NCBI RefSeq assembly: GCF_017168335.1
Contig: NZ_JABFAU010000032.1
Span: forward strand, 1-60,585
Reading direction: 5' to 3'
DNA from: Rhodococcus sp. KRD162
Lineage (GTDB): Bacteria > Actinomycetota > Actinomycetes > Mycobacteriales > Mycobacteriaceae
Length of the DNA stretch: 60,585 nt
Shown: positions 43,897 to 52,372 of the stretch, piece by piece
How the letters are laid out: the number at the start of each line of letters is the position of its first letter
Position numbering within the stretch: the stretch's first letter is position 1
Translations under genes and position numbers: made by a program
Notes under the pieces: model-generated
What the model was told of the DNA's origin: nothing
Databases searched by the model: none
Seen by the model: only the letters and a program-made list of their open reading frames with translations

Positions 43897-44006
43897 GTGG
43901 CCGCGGTTGGGAGTCGGTGAGGTCACGACAGGCCACCACGACGAGGTGCGACGCGTGTCCGGTTGGGACCGCAAATCACGGCGAGTCCGGAGTACTGAGC
44001 TATGAT

Positions 44007-44126
44007 GTCAATACACCTCCTGTCGTGTTCGTGGTTGTTCCCGGTGGGTGGTTGGAGCGAAGCGATTCGCTCATATGTGAATCTGGAAGACCCCCCTTCT
44101 CGCCGCCAAGCACGAGGGGGGTTTTT
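44007..44126 (+). ncRNA. candidate antisense RNA upstream of the giant replication gene
   Basis: TATGAT at 44001-44006 could be a -10 box on the plus strand. A transcript from about 44013 would hold CACCTCC, complementary to the AGGAGG on the opposite strand, then a GAGCGAA/TTCGCTC hairpin (44055-44072) and a terminator: CCCCCC...GGGGGG with TTTTT at 44091-44126. No plus-strand gene precedes this terminator. Such a transcript would be antisense to the leader of the giant replication gene. There is no -35 match, so this is tentative. Confidence 0.35.
44091..44126 (+). terminator. rho-independent terminator with U tract
   Basis: CCCCCC (44091-44096) and GGGGGG (44116-44121), with inner CTCG/CGAG pairing, then TTTTT (44122-44126). 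Works in the plus direction although no plus-strand gene lies upstream. Confidence 0.7.
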
Positions 44127-44146
44127 CGCTGTCTAGGGTTCGGTCA

Positions 44147-44368
44147 TCACGCGCCCAGCTTGTACTGCGCGGGATCGATTCGATCTTGGATGTAGTGCGG
44201 GATGGGTAGCTCGTGGTGCATCGCCATGACGTAGACGTAGTAATCGCAGAGGTCGAGGCCAAGGGTGTCTGCCTCGTTCTTGTAATGCAGATATTGCTTT
44301 TCGGGAGTGCGCACCATTGCGGGTGTGCGAGGGCCCTTCGACTCTCTTCCCGGTTTGCTTCCAGCCAT
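44147..44368 (-). CDS. small hypothetical protein
   Basis: 73 residues, basic N-terminus (MAGSKPGRESKGPRTP) and a well-formed helical core LHYKNEADTLGLDLCDYYVY then VMAMHHELPIPHYIQDRIDP. The start lacks a strong binding site. Looks like a real small protein; no family recognised. Confidence 0.5.
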   Translation of the reverse strand: MAGSKPGRESKGPRTPAMVRTPEKQYLHYKNEADTLGLDLCDYYVYVMAMHHELPIPHYIQDRIDPAQYKLGA

Positions 44369-44690
44369 GCGGCCACGGTAAACGAAATCAGTAACAGAAA
44401 CAGGGAGGCCGCGACTCCCGGTGTGTCGCCTACCTGTCGTCCGACGTTCACCGTGTCCCTCCCTGCCTCGTCCGTACCGTCGTCATCCCACACATGACAG
44501 GTAGATCCATCTCGATCGACCTCTGTGACAGGAGTGGCGAAATCTCCTGACATTCTCTCTGCGGCACCGGACACCACGAACACCCCAACTTGTGGAACGG
44601 ACTTCCATCGAGCAGCAGTTCTTTCATCTACGCGTGACCTGACCGCAAATTGGTGGGGAGCATGGGGAGCATGGCAATCGACGCAGGTCA
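44369..44690. other. gap between the small gene and the second par locus
   Basis: No convincing gene. GTGGGGAGCATG (44653-44664) and an overlapping TGGGGAGCATG (44663-44673) are extra copies of the 12-mer in the terminator at 44717-44752. Confidence 0.4.
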
Positions 44691-44696
44691 AGGCAC

Positions 44697-44727
44697 AAAA
44701 AATGCTCCCCACCGGAGTGGGGAGCAT
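44697..44727 (-). terminator. terminator of the second par operon
   Basis: ATGCTCCCCAC (44702-44712) pairs perfectly with GTGGGGAGCAT (44717-44727) over CGGA. On the minus strand six T residues follow (44702-44697). It lies about 50 bases past the stop of the RHH-like gene. Confidence 0.9.
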
Positions 44728-44752
44728 GGTGGGGAGCATGGTGGGGAGCCAG
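44717..44752 (+). repeat. three tandem 12-bp units GTGGGGAGCATG
   Basis: Units at 44717, 44729 and 44741 (the last ends CCAG instead of CATG), exactly 12 bases apart. The first is also the right arm of the terminator stem. Two more copies lie at 44653-44673. Confidence 0.75.
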
Positions 44753-44776
44753 GAGCAAGACGCCCTGATGGGTCGA

Positions 44777-45472
44777 TCAAGAGGCCAAATAGCTTTCGAC
44801 CACGGCAGCGATGAGGGCACTTCGCGATGGGATTAGGTGGCTTGCTTCCACCTGCTCGTCGATCCAGCCGGTCTGGGCGACCCACAGATGCGGGCGCACC
44901 TCCACTCCCCCACTCGCCACTTTCGGGCGGGCCAGGCGCGGCATCCCACCCCGTGATGATTCGACTGGGCGTGGCGCGAAGAGACGAACCAGGGTCTCGG
45001 GGGTGTGCTCGGCGAAGGCGTCCTCGACGATCTCGCCGTAGGACTTCTTCTCCCTCTGGGACCGTGCCTTCCATGCCTCCTTCACCGCTGCGGGAACGTA
45101 GACCGCGATCGGACGGACATCCTCGTCGGTGACCACCGCAGCTGCGGCTGCATCCAGGTCGGGTTCGGACTGTTCCGCGGTGATAGCTGCCGTCGCCCGC
45201 GTGGCTGGTTCGGGTGTCGGCATGGGCGGGGGCGTGGGTTCTACGACAGCAGCAGCCGTCGTGTCGACGGAAGCGTCGACTGGGGCCACGTGCGGCTCGT
45301 CTTTCGAGTTGCCCGCAGCCTCGTCGAGCGAGGCAGGTCCTGTAGGTGCCGGCCGTGTGAGAGCGCCGGTTCCGTTGCGAGGAAAGATATTGGCAAGGCC
45401 GGATCCACGTGGAGCGGGCTTCTCGAACTGGTCTGCCAGGCTGGCGCGCTTCTTGCGTTCGACGGCGCTCAT
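44777..45472 (-). CDS. ribbon-helix-helix-like centromere-binding partner of ParA2
   Basis: 231 residues. An unstructured proline/alanine-rich N-terminus (about 1-115), then RPIAVYVPAAVKEAWKARSQ, REKKSYGEIVEDAFAEHTPE, and a second module GVEVRPHLWVAQTGWIDEQV, PSRSALIAAVVESYLA. Each module has a strand followed by two helices, the ribbon-helix-helix layout of type Ib centromere-binding proteins. Its ATG overlaps the parA2 stop (ATGA). A paralogue is at 48603-49166. Expected to bind the 12-bp array upstream of parA2. Confidence 0.7.
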   Translation of the reverse strand: MSAVERKKRASLADQFEKPAPRGSGLANIFPRNGTGALTRPAPTGPASLDEAAGNSKDEPHVAPVDASVDTTAAAVVEPTPPPMPTPEPATRATAAITAEQSEPDLDAAAAAVVTDEDVRPIAVYVPAAVKEAWKARSQREKKSYGEIVEDAFAEHTPETLVRLFAPRPVESSRGGMPRLARPKVASGGVEVRPHLWVAQTGWIDEQVEASHLIPSRSALIAAVVESYLAS

Positions 45473-46383
45473 GCTGCTCCCCCTTCTTGTGTGCGATTGG
45501 TTTCGTCTGCAAGCTCGGCCAGACGATGCAGGACTTCGGCTGCAAGGGCCTCGTAGTCGTCTGCCAGCCCGGTAGCATCCCGCGAAAGTAGCAGGCTTGG
45601 CGGCTTTACCTTGTCTCGCAACGCTTTCAGCCGGGCCTTCTTCGCGCTCGCAGTCGCTCCCTCGAGCTCGTGTGCGAGCAAGCCATGCCGCCTCGCATCC
45701 GCCGCGGCGCTCTCCATGTACCGGATCGTCGTATTGAAAATGGGTGCGATCGTGTCAGGTATTGCTTGCGTAATACTCTCCCGCACCTGGTCCTGGAGAC
45801 GTTGCGACCTACTGCCGACCGCAAACAAGAGCATGCCGGCCAATCGCAGCTGCGGATTGTGTTCGCGGGCACGCGCGAAGCGCTCGGCGACACGGTCGAG
45901 GCCGTCGAGGCTGCCGTCGTCGGCGCGGGTGGGGATCATGACCGAGGATGTGCAATACAGGACCGCGTCGCCGATGATGACGTCGCCCGGTGGGGTGTCG
46001 AAGAGAACGATGTCGTAATCGGGAACGATCGGAGCGAGAACCTTGTCGAGGATCTGTCCCAAGGTCTCTCCCCCGCGGCTGAGCCTGGAGAGCATCATTC
46101 CTGCGACGTCAGTAAGAGCAGGACCAGCAGGGATAACGTCGAGACCGTGTCGGACGTCTTTGATGACCGGGGGTCGCCCGCCGGACATCAATGCCATCAG
46201 GAGCTCTTCACCGGACTGTTTTTCATAGCCGAAATCGCGGCACAGGTTGCCCTGAGGGTCGAACTCGGCGACCAGAACGCGGTAGCCGGCAGCAGCGAAC
46301 AGGCCTGCGAGGTTGGCCACGACTGTCGTTTTGCCAACTCCCCCCTTGCCCTGGGTGACTGCAAGTGAATTTGGTATCGCCAT
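45469..46383 (-). CDS. parA: ParA-family ATPase (second par locus)
   Basis: 304 residues from the ATG at 46383 (GGAAGGAAGG site). Walker A AVTQGKGGVGKTTVVANLAG near 8-27, VLVAEFDPQGNLCRDFGY near 45, and IVLFDTPPGDVIIGDAVLY near 125 identify a typical ParA. It forms an overlapping operon with the RHH-like gene. It is distinct from the ParA at 502-1164, so the element carries two segregation systems. Confidence 0.92.
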   Translation of the reverse strand: MAIPNSLAVTQGKGGVGKTTVVANLAGLFAAAGYRVLVAEFDPQGNLCRDFGYEKQSGEELLMALMSGGRPPVIKDVRHGLDVIPAGPALTDVAGMMLSRLSRGGETLGQILDKVLAPIVPDYDIVLFDTPPGDVIIGDAVLYCTSSVMIPTRADDGSLDGLDRVAERFARAREHNPQLRLAGMLLFAVGSRSQRLQDQVRESITQAIPDTIAPIFNTTIRYMESAAADARRHGLLAHELEGATASAKKARLKALRDKVKPPSLLLSRDATGLADDYEALAAEVLHRLAELADETNRTQEGGAA

Positions 46384-46516
46384 CGAATGGAACCTTCCTT
46401 CCAGGATTCTGGATCCCGCCATCTGCTCGAGCGCTAAAAGGCGGAGCGGGACCGAAGCGTTCACAGGCCGCATCGCTACGAGTGGCGTGTGTGGCTCGAA
46501 TCTGCCGCAGCCTTTT

Positions 46517-47166
46517 ACGCGGGTGAATGCGCGGGTTGTCGTGCGTGGTTGTGTGCGCGAGAGTACGCGCAGATAACCGTGTGTGTCAACGCGTATTACA
46601 CCGGGTGGAGCAACGCGCCCCGGCTCGCGTAGTGGCACGTGTAGTTATCTGCGTAGTTTTACGCGATGAACTACGCGTTGAGCAACGCGAAGTGAACAGT
46701 GTTTTGAGGTGCGCTGGAAGACGCAGTATTTGGTGCGTACAACTATGCGGGGAACCACGCATCATGCAACGCGAAGTAATACACGGTGTGAAACACGGTC
46801 TGCAACGCGACAGAGTACGCGTACTTAACAGCGAATCAAGACGCGTACCAACACCGGACTACAGGTGCGAAGATCGAAGAGTGCTGACGTACGTACTGGC
46901 GTGCGTATTTGCATGGGTTGCAACATCGGGTTTGTAAGGCGAGTTCGGCAGCGCGTTGTGCAACGAAGATCAGTAGGCGTATCGCAACGAGTCAGCGCCG
47001 GTAGGAGGGGCGGTATTGGCGTGCGGAGTCTTGTGCGCTTTGACGCACGATTCGGACAGGGATTCGGCCGCTGGCCCGTTATGCGCCGCAGCTCAATGAA
47101 CAAGCGAGTCACGGACGGTAGGGGAGTGCGAATACGAACGCGTAGTTCAGTGCGAGGACGAGTGCG
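46517..47166 (+). repeat. degenerate 12-bp-phased array RYGCGNNNNNNN, candidate centromere
   Basis: From 46519 the trinucleotide GCG falls at positions 46519+12k. Of the 38 consecutive positions up to 46963, 24 are GCG and most others differ by one base (GTG, GCA, GGG, ACG). The base before is almost always C or T and the one before that A or G. The phase slips near 46975 and resumes at 47023-47035 and 47104-47164 (47128, 47140, 47152 and 47164 are exact). No real gene is present; the frames here read as arginine/valine nonsense. It lies directly upstream of parA2. Confidence 0.8.
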
Positions 47167-47213
47167 AGTTCCGTCCAAAGTGCCAGGTCACGGCACTATG
47201 CTGCTGCTCCCGA

Positions 47214-47942
47214 TCAGCGTTGAAGTGTGTAGCTTTGACATGGTCGACGGCGGGGATCACCGGGCTCGCCACGGCTCGACCGCTGATCGGATATCCGACG
47301 TCTCAATCCGCTTGTCGACGCCATCTGGGTCGCCCACAACAATGCGGCGTTGGGGACTGCTTCCGAGAGCTCGATAGTCAGGTCTACGAGGGTGTCCTCG
47401 AGCAGAGTTTCGGCGGCGCGGTAGAGGCTCCACAGATGGCTCAGTTCCCAACTGAGGATGAGGGGACTCCCGAACATCATGCGCTCGCAGGAACGCTGGA
47501 TGCGCTGGACCTGAGGGTTGCTCATCGCTCTCGGATCGTACGGATCGGCCCAGGTCGCGAGGTAGCTGCTTTGCTCGCATATTCGTGGCGACAGCAAGAG
47601 TGCGTCTGATGCGAAGTGCCAGTCTCTCGTGTCCAGAAGGCGTTGTGATTGCTTCAGCGCATGGCCTAGGGCTCGTTGACAGGTCGAGGTGTAGTCGGCG
47701 AGAGCTAGCCGCTGTCGTTCCAGGTGCGCGAGGTCGTGCACGGTCTGGAAGTGGTCCTGTCCACGAGTGAATTCTGTGGCGACGAGCGCGGCCTCGGTGT
47801 CCCACCAGCGGAACTGGGACTGGCGATGGAACTCGCGATGCCACCGCAGGTCCTCGAGTGCCCGCGCGGCACCCGCGCGGCTCGGCGCGGAGGCAGTGTC
47901 GGAGAGGCTCACACGTCGATAGTTGCAGGTAAACGGTGGCAT
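47214..47942 (-). CDS. hypothetical helical protein
   Basis: 242 residues, almost all helical and tryptophan rich (HFQTVHDLAHLERQRLALAD, YTSTCQRALGHALKQSQRLL, SWELSHLWSLYRAAETLLED). No motif recognised. The first ~11 codons look weak; a GTG at 47909 may be the real start. It points toward the 12-bp array. Confidence 0.55.
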   Translation of the reverse strand: MPPFTCNYRRVSLSDTASAPSRAGAARALEDLRWHREFHRQSQFRWWDTEAALVATEFTRGQDHFQTVHDLAHLERQRLALADYTSTCQRALGHALKQSQRLLDTRDWHFASDALLLSPRICEQSSYLATWADPYDPRAMSNPQVQRIQRSCERMMFGSPLILSWELSHLWSLYRAAETLLEDTLVDLTIELSEAVPNAALLWATQMASTSGLRRRISDQRSSRGEPGDPRRRPCQSYTLQR

Positions 47943-48602
47943 GTCACGACTCCGTTGGCATCAGTTCTATGACTATGCCCACGGCTAGTGCGCCAAACCC
48001 GGCAGGGCTCCAATGTCGCACCACAAGGCCTGCCGAGGGCTATCGACAGGGATGCACAGCAATGTTGCCAAGGCACGGCAGAACGAGCACGGCGCAATGC
48101 AGAGCACATCAAGGCCACATCAGCCAAATAGCAAGAAGCCATCAGGCCAACATGAGCGCCACACGGTGAGGCACGGATGGCACCGCGATAGTTAGACCAC
48201 AGGTTCGCAACGTAAAGGTGGTACTGATGCGTCGGTGCGTTGGATGCATGCCGAGAGGCCATAGCAACCGAAGCGTCCGGCTCTCGCCGACAGCGCCGTG
48301 AGCGCGATGGGGGATAGATGGTGTGGCACCGACGACCGTTCCATGGAGGACAAGTGCGCAATCGATGATCTTGTTATCGAACTGTTATGTACCGAGCATT
48401 GATCGCCACTGCTGTTGCAGTGGAGATAGCCTTTGTGCAGGTCGGGAGGGGGTGGGGTCCTCTCACGTAAGGAACATGGCGTTCGTATTGCGGGGTTCGG
48501 TGTGAAACGACGCTGTCCGCGGTGTCCATGAGACCCGGTATATCTCGTACGTCGCACTCAAGGCTGCGACTCATGTGGACGGGGATATCGGAAGGATCGT
48601 GA
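47943..48602. other. gene-free region upstream of the Tad operon
   Basis: About 660 bases without a convincing gene. 48050-48190 is unusually rich in GC(A/C) words (GGCACGGCAGAACGAGCACG), loosely 9-15 bases apart, with no strict register by eye. An AT-richer part at 48360-48405 (TTGTTATCGAACTGTTATGT) could hold a promoter for the Tad operon. Confidence 0.4.
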
Positions 48603-49166
48603 GTGAGGACCGAGAGCGCTGAAGGTGTGGACGTGCCGAAGATTCCACCTGCGCGACCGTCGCTCGGCGCGGCCTTCATGCCACGGCCGCCGGCCGGATC
48701 GACAAGTGCTGACTCAGCGGAGGTGGTGGAGTTGGGCTCCAAGGATGAAGAGGAACAGTCTTCTGGCGCAGCAGAATTGGGGCACGACGACACCATTGTG
48801 CCGTCCACGGTTCACCTTGCTGTCGCTGTTGCGCAAGGCCTGGTACAGGCGAGTAAGCGGACGGGGAGAACTCACGGAGAGCTGGTCATCACTGCAATCG
48901 AAGATGTCCACAGTGACCTCGAAAGCCTGCTGTTCCCCGGCGGCAAGATCGGCGGAAATCTGTTCCGCGCCAGGGGAGTAGGAGGGAAGCCGTCTGAAGG
49001 TAAGGCGGAGAAGAAGGGGGTCACGGTCGGGTTGTACGCCGATGACTGGGTCATCATCGATCAACTGAAAGATCAGTTCAAGGCCCGTTCCCGCAGCCAT
49101 CTCATCGGAACCGCCCTCAAAGCACACCTCGGCCTCGGGGCCACGACACGAACGGAAAGTGATTGA
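48603..49166 (+). CDS. RHH-like protein heading the Tad operon, paralogue of the par partner
   Basis: 187 residues, GTG start with a GGAAGGA site. A disordered N-terminus (about 1-65), then IVPSTVHLAVAVAQGLVQAS, TGRTHGELVITAIEDVHSDL, a basic linker, and GVTVGLYADDWVIIDQLKDQ, RSRSHLIGTALKAHLG. This aligns with both modules of the protein at 44777-45472 (YVPAAVKEAWK, YGEIVEDAFAEH, GVEVRPHLW, SRSALIAAVV). It overlaps the SAF-domain gene region by position. May bind DNA and regulate the pilus operon, or work with the TadZ-like ATPase next door. Confidence 0.65.
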   Translation: MRTESAEGVDVPKIPPARPSLGAAFMPRPPAGSTSADSAEVVELGSKDEEEQSSGAAELGHDDTIVPSTVHLAVAVAQGLVQASKRTGRTHGELVITAIEDVHSDLESLLFPGGKIGGNLFRARGVGGKPSEGKAEKKGVTVGLYADDWVIIDQLKDQFKARSRSHLIGTALKAHLGLGATTRTESD

Positions 49167-49168
49167 GC

Positions 49169-49882
49169 ATGGCTATGTTCGGCAATCTCAAAGAAAAGAC
49201 ATCGACCGTCGCGGTGGGGGAGACGCGCACCGCAAAAGAGGTGGCCCCCAAGCCCGGCCATGACTTCACCGAAGTCGTATCGACCACCAAAGTTCGTCGC
49301 CGACGGTCGTACTGGATCGCTGGAGTAGCGCTCATGGCCGTGGCCATCGTGGGAGCAGTCTTCCTGGTGAACGCCATGCGTGCCACCTCGACAATTCTGG
49401 TTCTCGCCCGCGACGTCCCTCAAGGGGAGACGATCACCACCGACGACCTCAAGACCGCAGAGGTCAACAGCGATGCGACGATCGCGACCGTTCCCGCTAC
49501 AGACAAGGCGTCCGTCGTGGGCCAGAGCGCAGCGGTCCCGCTCCTGAGCGGGTCGGCACTGAACCCATCGTCGGTCACCAACGCCGTAATCCCCAGTGGA
49601 GACAACACTTTGGTCGGCATCACCGTAGCAATCGGCAAGCTCCCCGCAGAGCCACTGCTCGCCGGCGACAACGTTCGAATCGTCGACACTCCCCGGGACC
49701 AGGATGATTCCCCGGTACAGGGACCCGTCACCGCGAACGCACAGGTCGTTGCTGTCAAGGAGATTCCCGAGACCGGTCAGACGACAGTGGACGTTCTGGT
49801 CAAGAACGGAGAGGCCAGCTGGATCGCTGCCCGGGCCGCCACCAACCGCGTCGCCATCGTCCTCGACTCCCGGGAGCGCTGA
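49169..49882 (+). CDS. SAF-domain protein, RcpC/CpaB-like Tad assembly factor
   Basis: About 238 residues. One membrane helix (SYWIAGVALMAVAIVGAVFL, about 48-67), then a SAF domain: ILVLARDVPQGETITTDDLK, then the SGDNTLVGITVAIGKLPAEP and DNVRIVDTPRD segments typical of CpaB/RcpC. It helps assemble the pilus channel or its periplasmic part. The start ATG at 49169 follows the RHH stop by 2 bases. Confidence 0.8.
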   Translation: MAMFGNLKEKTSTVAVGETRTAKEVAPKPGHDFTEVVSTTKVRRRRSYWIAGVALMAVAIVGAVFLVNAMRATSTILVLARDVPQGETITTDDLKTAEVNSDATIATVPATDKASVVGQSAAVPLLSGSALNPSSVTNAVIPSGDNTLVGITVAIGKLPAEPLLAGDNVRIVDTPRDQDDSPVQGPVTANAQVVAVKEIPETGQTTVDVLVKNGEASWIAARAATNRVAIVLDSRER

Positions 49883-49886
49883 GCCG

Positions 49887-50711
49887 ATGCTAGTCACACT
49901 GACCTCGATCTCGGGCTCGCCAGGCGTCTCGACGACCGGCCTGGGAATCGCTCTCACTGCGGACTCCAGCAAGCTGCTGTACATCGAGGCGGATCCGGTC
50001 GGATCGTCACCGACGCTGGCCGGATACTTTCACGCGCGTCGCCGCCACGATCGATCGATCATCCAACTGGTCGAGCCGAACAGGCACGGCCAAATCGGAC
50101 CGGCCTTCCATAATCAAATAGTCAGGGTCGGCCCCTTCGACCCTGAGAATCCGACAAAGGCGCAGGGATGGTTCGTCCCCGGCCTCGTCAATGCCGCGCA
50201 GACGGAATCGATGAAGTCGACGTGGGGCCCGTTGGGGGCGCACCTCGCGTTGCTCTCGAAACAGGGCGGCGGTGACCTACTCGTCGACGCTGGCCGCCTC
50301 AATCTACGGTCGGGACATCAAGACCTGATCCGTCACAGTGACGTTATCGGCATCATGCTCAGGCCAACCAGGACCGCAGTGGCGGCAGTTCGCGCTGGGC
50401 TGGGCCCACTACAGCAGCATCTGGAGAACACGAAGTCACCGGCCAGCATCGGCCTGATCGTGAGGGGCACCGAGCCGTACAGCGCCGCTGAGGCCGCAGC
50501 AGCGACCGGTCTGGACTTGATAGCAGTCGTTCCCGAGTCACCGGTGCACGCGCAAGTCTTCTCCGAAGGTGCCTCGCTCGGTAAATGGCGGCGACGTCGA
50601 TCGAGCTATCTCCGCGCAATCGACGGAACCTGGCAAAAGATCGAGCGCTTCCAGCAAACCCACCAGCCGGCATGGATCGCCAACTCTCCATACAGCTCAC
50701 CGCCCGCCTGA
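49887..50711 (+). CDS. TadZ/CpaE-like SIMIBI protein with degenerate P-loop
   Basis: 274 residues beginning LVTLTSISGSPGVSTTGLGI. The P-loop position has SPGVSTT where KGGVGKTT is expected, so both lysines are gone. Further signatures, LLYIEADPVGSSPTLAGYF and LLVDAGRLNL, are typical of MinD-like folds. TadZ places the pilus in the cell; several TadZ proteins have atypical P-loops. It lies 4 bases after the SAF gene. Confidence 0.75.
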   Translation: MLVTLTSISGSPGVSTTGLGIALTADSSKLLYIEADPVGSSPTLAGYFHARRRHDRSIIQLVEPNRHGQIGPAFHNQIVRVGPFDPENPTKAQGWFVPGLVNAAQTESMKSTWGPLGAHLALLSKQGGGDLLVDAGRLNLRSGHQDLIRHSDVIGIMLRPTRTAVAAVRAGLGPLQQHLENTKSPASIGLIVRGTEPYSAAEAAAATGLDLIAVVPESPVHAQVFSEGASLGKWRRRRSSYLRAIDGTWQKIERFQQTHQPAWIANSPYSSPPA

Positions 50712-50743
50712 CGAGCCGATAAGGCCAAAGGGAGACCACCCGC

Positions 50744-52372
50744 ATGACCAACAACGCACCCGACTTCGATGACGACGAGCGACCAGCCCTACCCGACCTA
50801 CCGATGTTTGCCGCCGACCCGGTCATCCTCGGCGACGGCGACAACGAGATAACTCGTTACAGGAGTGGGCAATACGGTTCCCCTTCTGCAGGGCTGCTCG
50901 CCGCAGCAGGCAAGGACGGTCGCCATTCTCATCCGGAACCCGAGCACCTCGAGACGGTCCCGTTCACATCGCCCTCGCCATTTCAGGCGGATCGATCGGA
51001 CGTCGCGAAGACCGACCATCAATTGGTCAAGCAGCTGACCAAAGAAGCATCCGAGATCCTCTCTCTCCGAAAGACACAACGAGCAGATCAGGCGCTCAAC
51101 CCTGAGCTGGGCGTGACGGCAATGACGCCGGACGAGGAGCGCGAGTCAGGCAGGCAGATCGTCATCGATCTCGTCAGCAAAGAAGTGCAATCCGCTATTG
51201 ACACCGGGCACAAACAGTTGAGTGTCCAAGAAGAACAAACACTGGTTAAGGCGGTCTTCGACACGCTGTTCGGACTCGGCCCACTGCAGCCGCTCGTCGA
51301 CGACCCGAACGTCGAGAACATCCTCATCAACGGCGACAGCGTCATTGTGATGTACCCCGACGGAAGCCTGCAGACACGACCCCCGATCGCGGACAGCGAC
51401 GAAGAACTCTACGACTGGCTCACCAACCTCGCACAGCGCGCCCCCGGCGGCGGACGACCGTTCTCTCAGGTCAACCCCAACCTCCGCCTCAACCTGCCCG
51501 GCGACATCCGCCTATCCGCGATGGGCTACTCGGTCCGCCATCCCAGCATCGCCATCCGCATGCACCGCCACAAGGATGTGACCATCGACAAGATGGTCGA
51601 CATGGGAGTCATGCCCCAGCTGCTGTCCGAGATCCTCAGCGCCGCAGTCATCGGAGGTGCCTCCGTCGTCATCTCCGGGCCGATGGGATCAGGCAAGACG
51701 ACCAACCTTCGCGCGCTCGCCAATTGCCTTCCCCTGCAGACGCGAATCGGCACAGCAGAAACAGAGTACGAACTGTTCCTCGACAAACTCGACGGTCGTA
51801 GACCGTATGTCGTTGCAGCCGAGGCAATCACCGGCGGCGGAGAGCGAAACGAGTTGACCGGTGCGCTTCGCGGCGCGACGACGCTGTCAGACATCCTGTA
51901 CCAGTTCGTGCGAATGCAGCTGGACCGTGTCATCGTCGGAGAGGTCGCCGGCGGCGAGATCATCGACATGTTCAAAGCAATGCAGATGGCCAAAGGCTCC
52001 CTGAGCACCACGCACGCCGAACACGCCGCCGGCGCGATCGACCGCCTCGTCACCTGCGCCCTCGAAGCAGGAGTGCCGGTCGAGTACGCCTACCGCCAAG
52101 TGGCACACCACATCAATCTGATCATCCAGCTGCAAACGGACTACGAATTCACCGACACCGGCGAGAGACGTCAGGTCCGATTCGTCAGCGAGGTCATCCA
52201 TATCGAGGCCGGCGAAAACGCCATGCCCGCAGTGACCAAAATCTACGAAGGAAGACCAGGCGGCACCGGCGAATACGGAACACTTCCCCCGGCACTGCTC
52301 CGCAAGCTCTACGCCGGCGGGTTCACTCCGAGCCAAATCCCCATCAACACGATCACAGGAGGTGAACGCTGA
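50744..52372 (+). CDS. tadA: TadA/CpaF-type secretion ATPase of the Tad pilus
   Basis: 542 residues, AAGGGAG site. A helical N-terminal domain leads to VVISGPMGSGKTTNLRALAN (Walker A near 312) and IVGEVAGGEIIDMFKAMQMA (Walker B region near 400), then SLSTTHAEHAAGAIDRL (His box). It drives pilus extension and possibly retraction at the inner membrane. Its stop overlaps the tadB start. Confidence 0.95.
   Translation: MTNNAPDFDDDERPALPDLPMFAADPVILGDGDNEITRYRSGQYGSPSAGLLAAAGKDGRHSHPEPEHLETVPFTSPSPFQADRSDVAKTDHQLVKQLTKEASEILSLRKTQRADQALNPELGVTAMTPDEERESGRQIVIDLVSKEVQSAIDTGHKQLSVQEEQTLVKAVFDTLFGLGPLQPLVDDPNVENILINGDSVIVMYPDGSLQTRPPIADSDEELYDWLTNLAQRAPGGGRPFSQVNPNLRLNLPGDIRLSAMGYSVRHPSIAIRMHRHKDVTIDKMVDMGVMPQLLSEILSAAVIGGASVVISGPMGSGKTTNLRALANCLPLQTRIGTAETEYELFLDKLDGRRPYVVAAEAITGGGERNELTGALRGATTLSDILYQFVRMQLDRVIVGEVAGGEIIDMFKAMQMAKGSLSTTHAEHAAGAIDRLVTCALEAGVPVEYAYRQVAHHINLIIQLQTDYEFTDTGERRQVRFVSEVIHIEAGENAMPAVTKIYEGRPGGTGEYGTLPPALLRKLYAGGFTPSQIPINTITGGER

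Noticed and set aside
46527..47377. Frames across the RYGCG array
   Set aside because: Arginine/valine-rich nonsense produced by the phased DNA motif.
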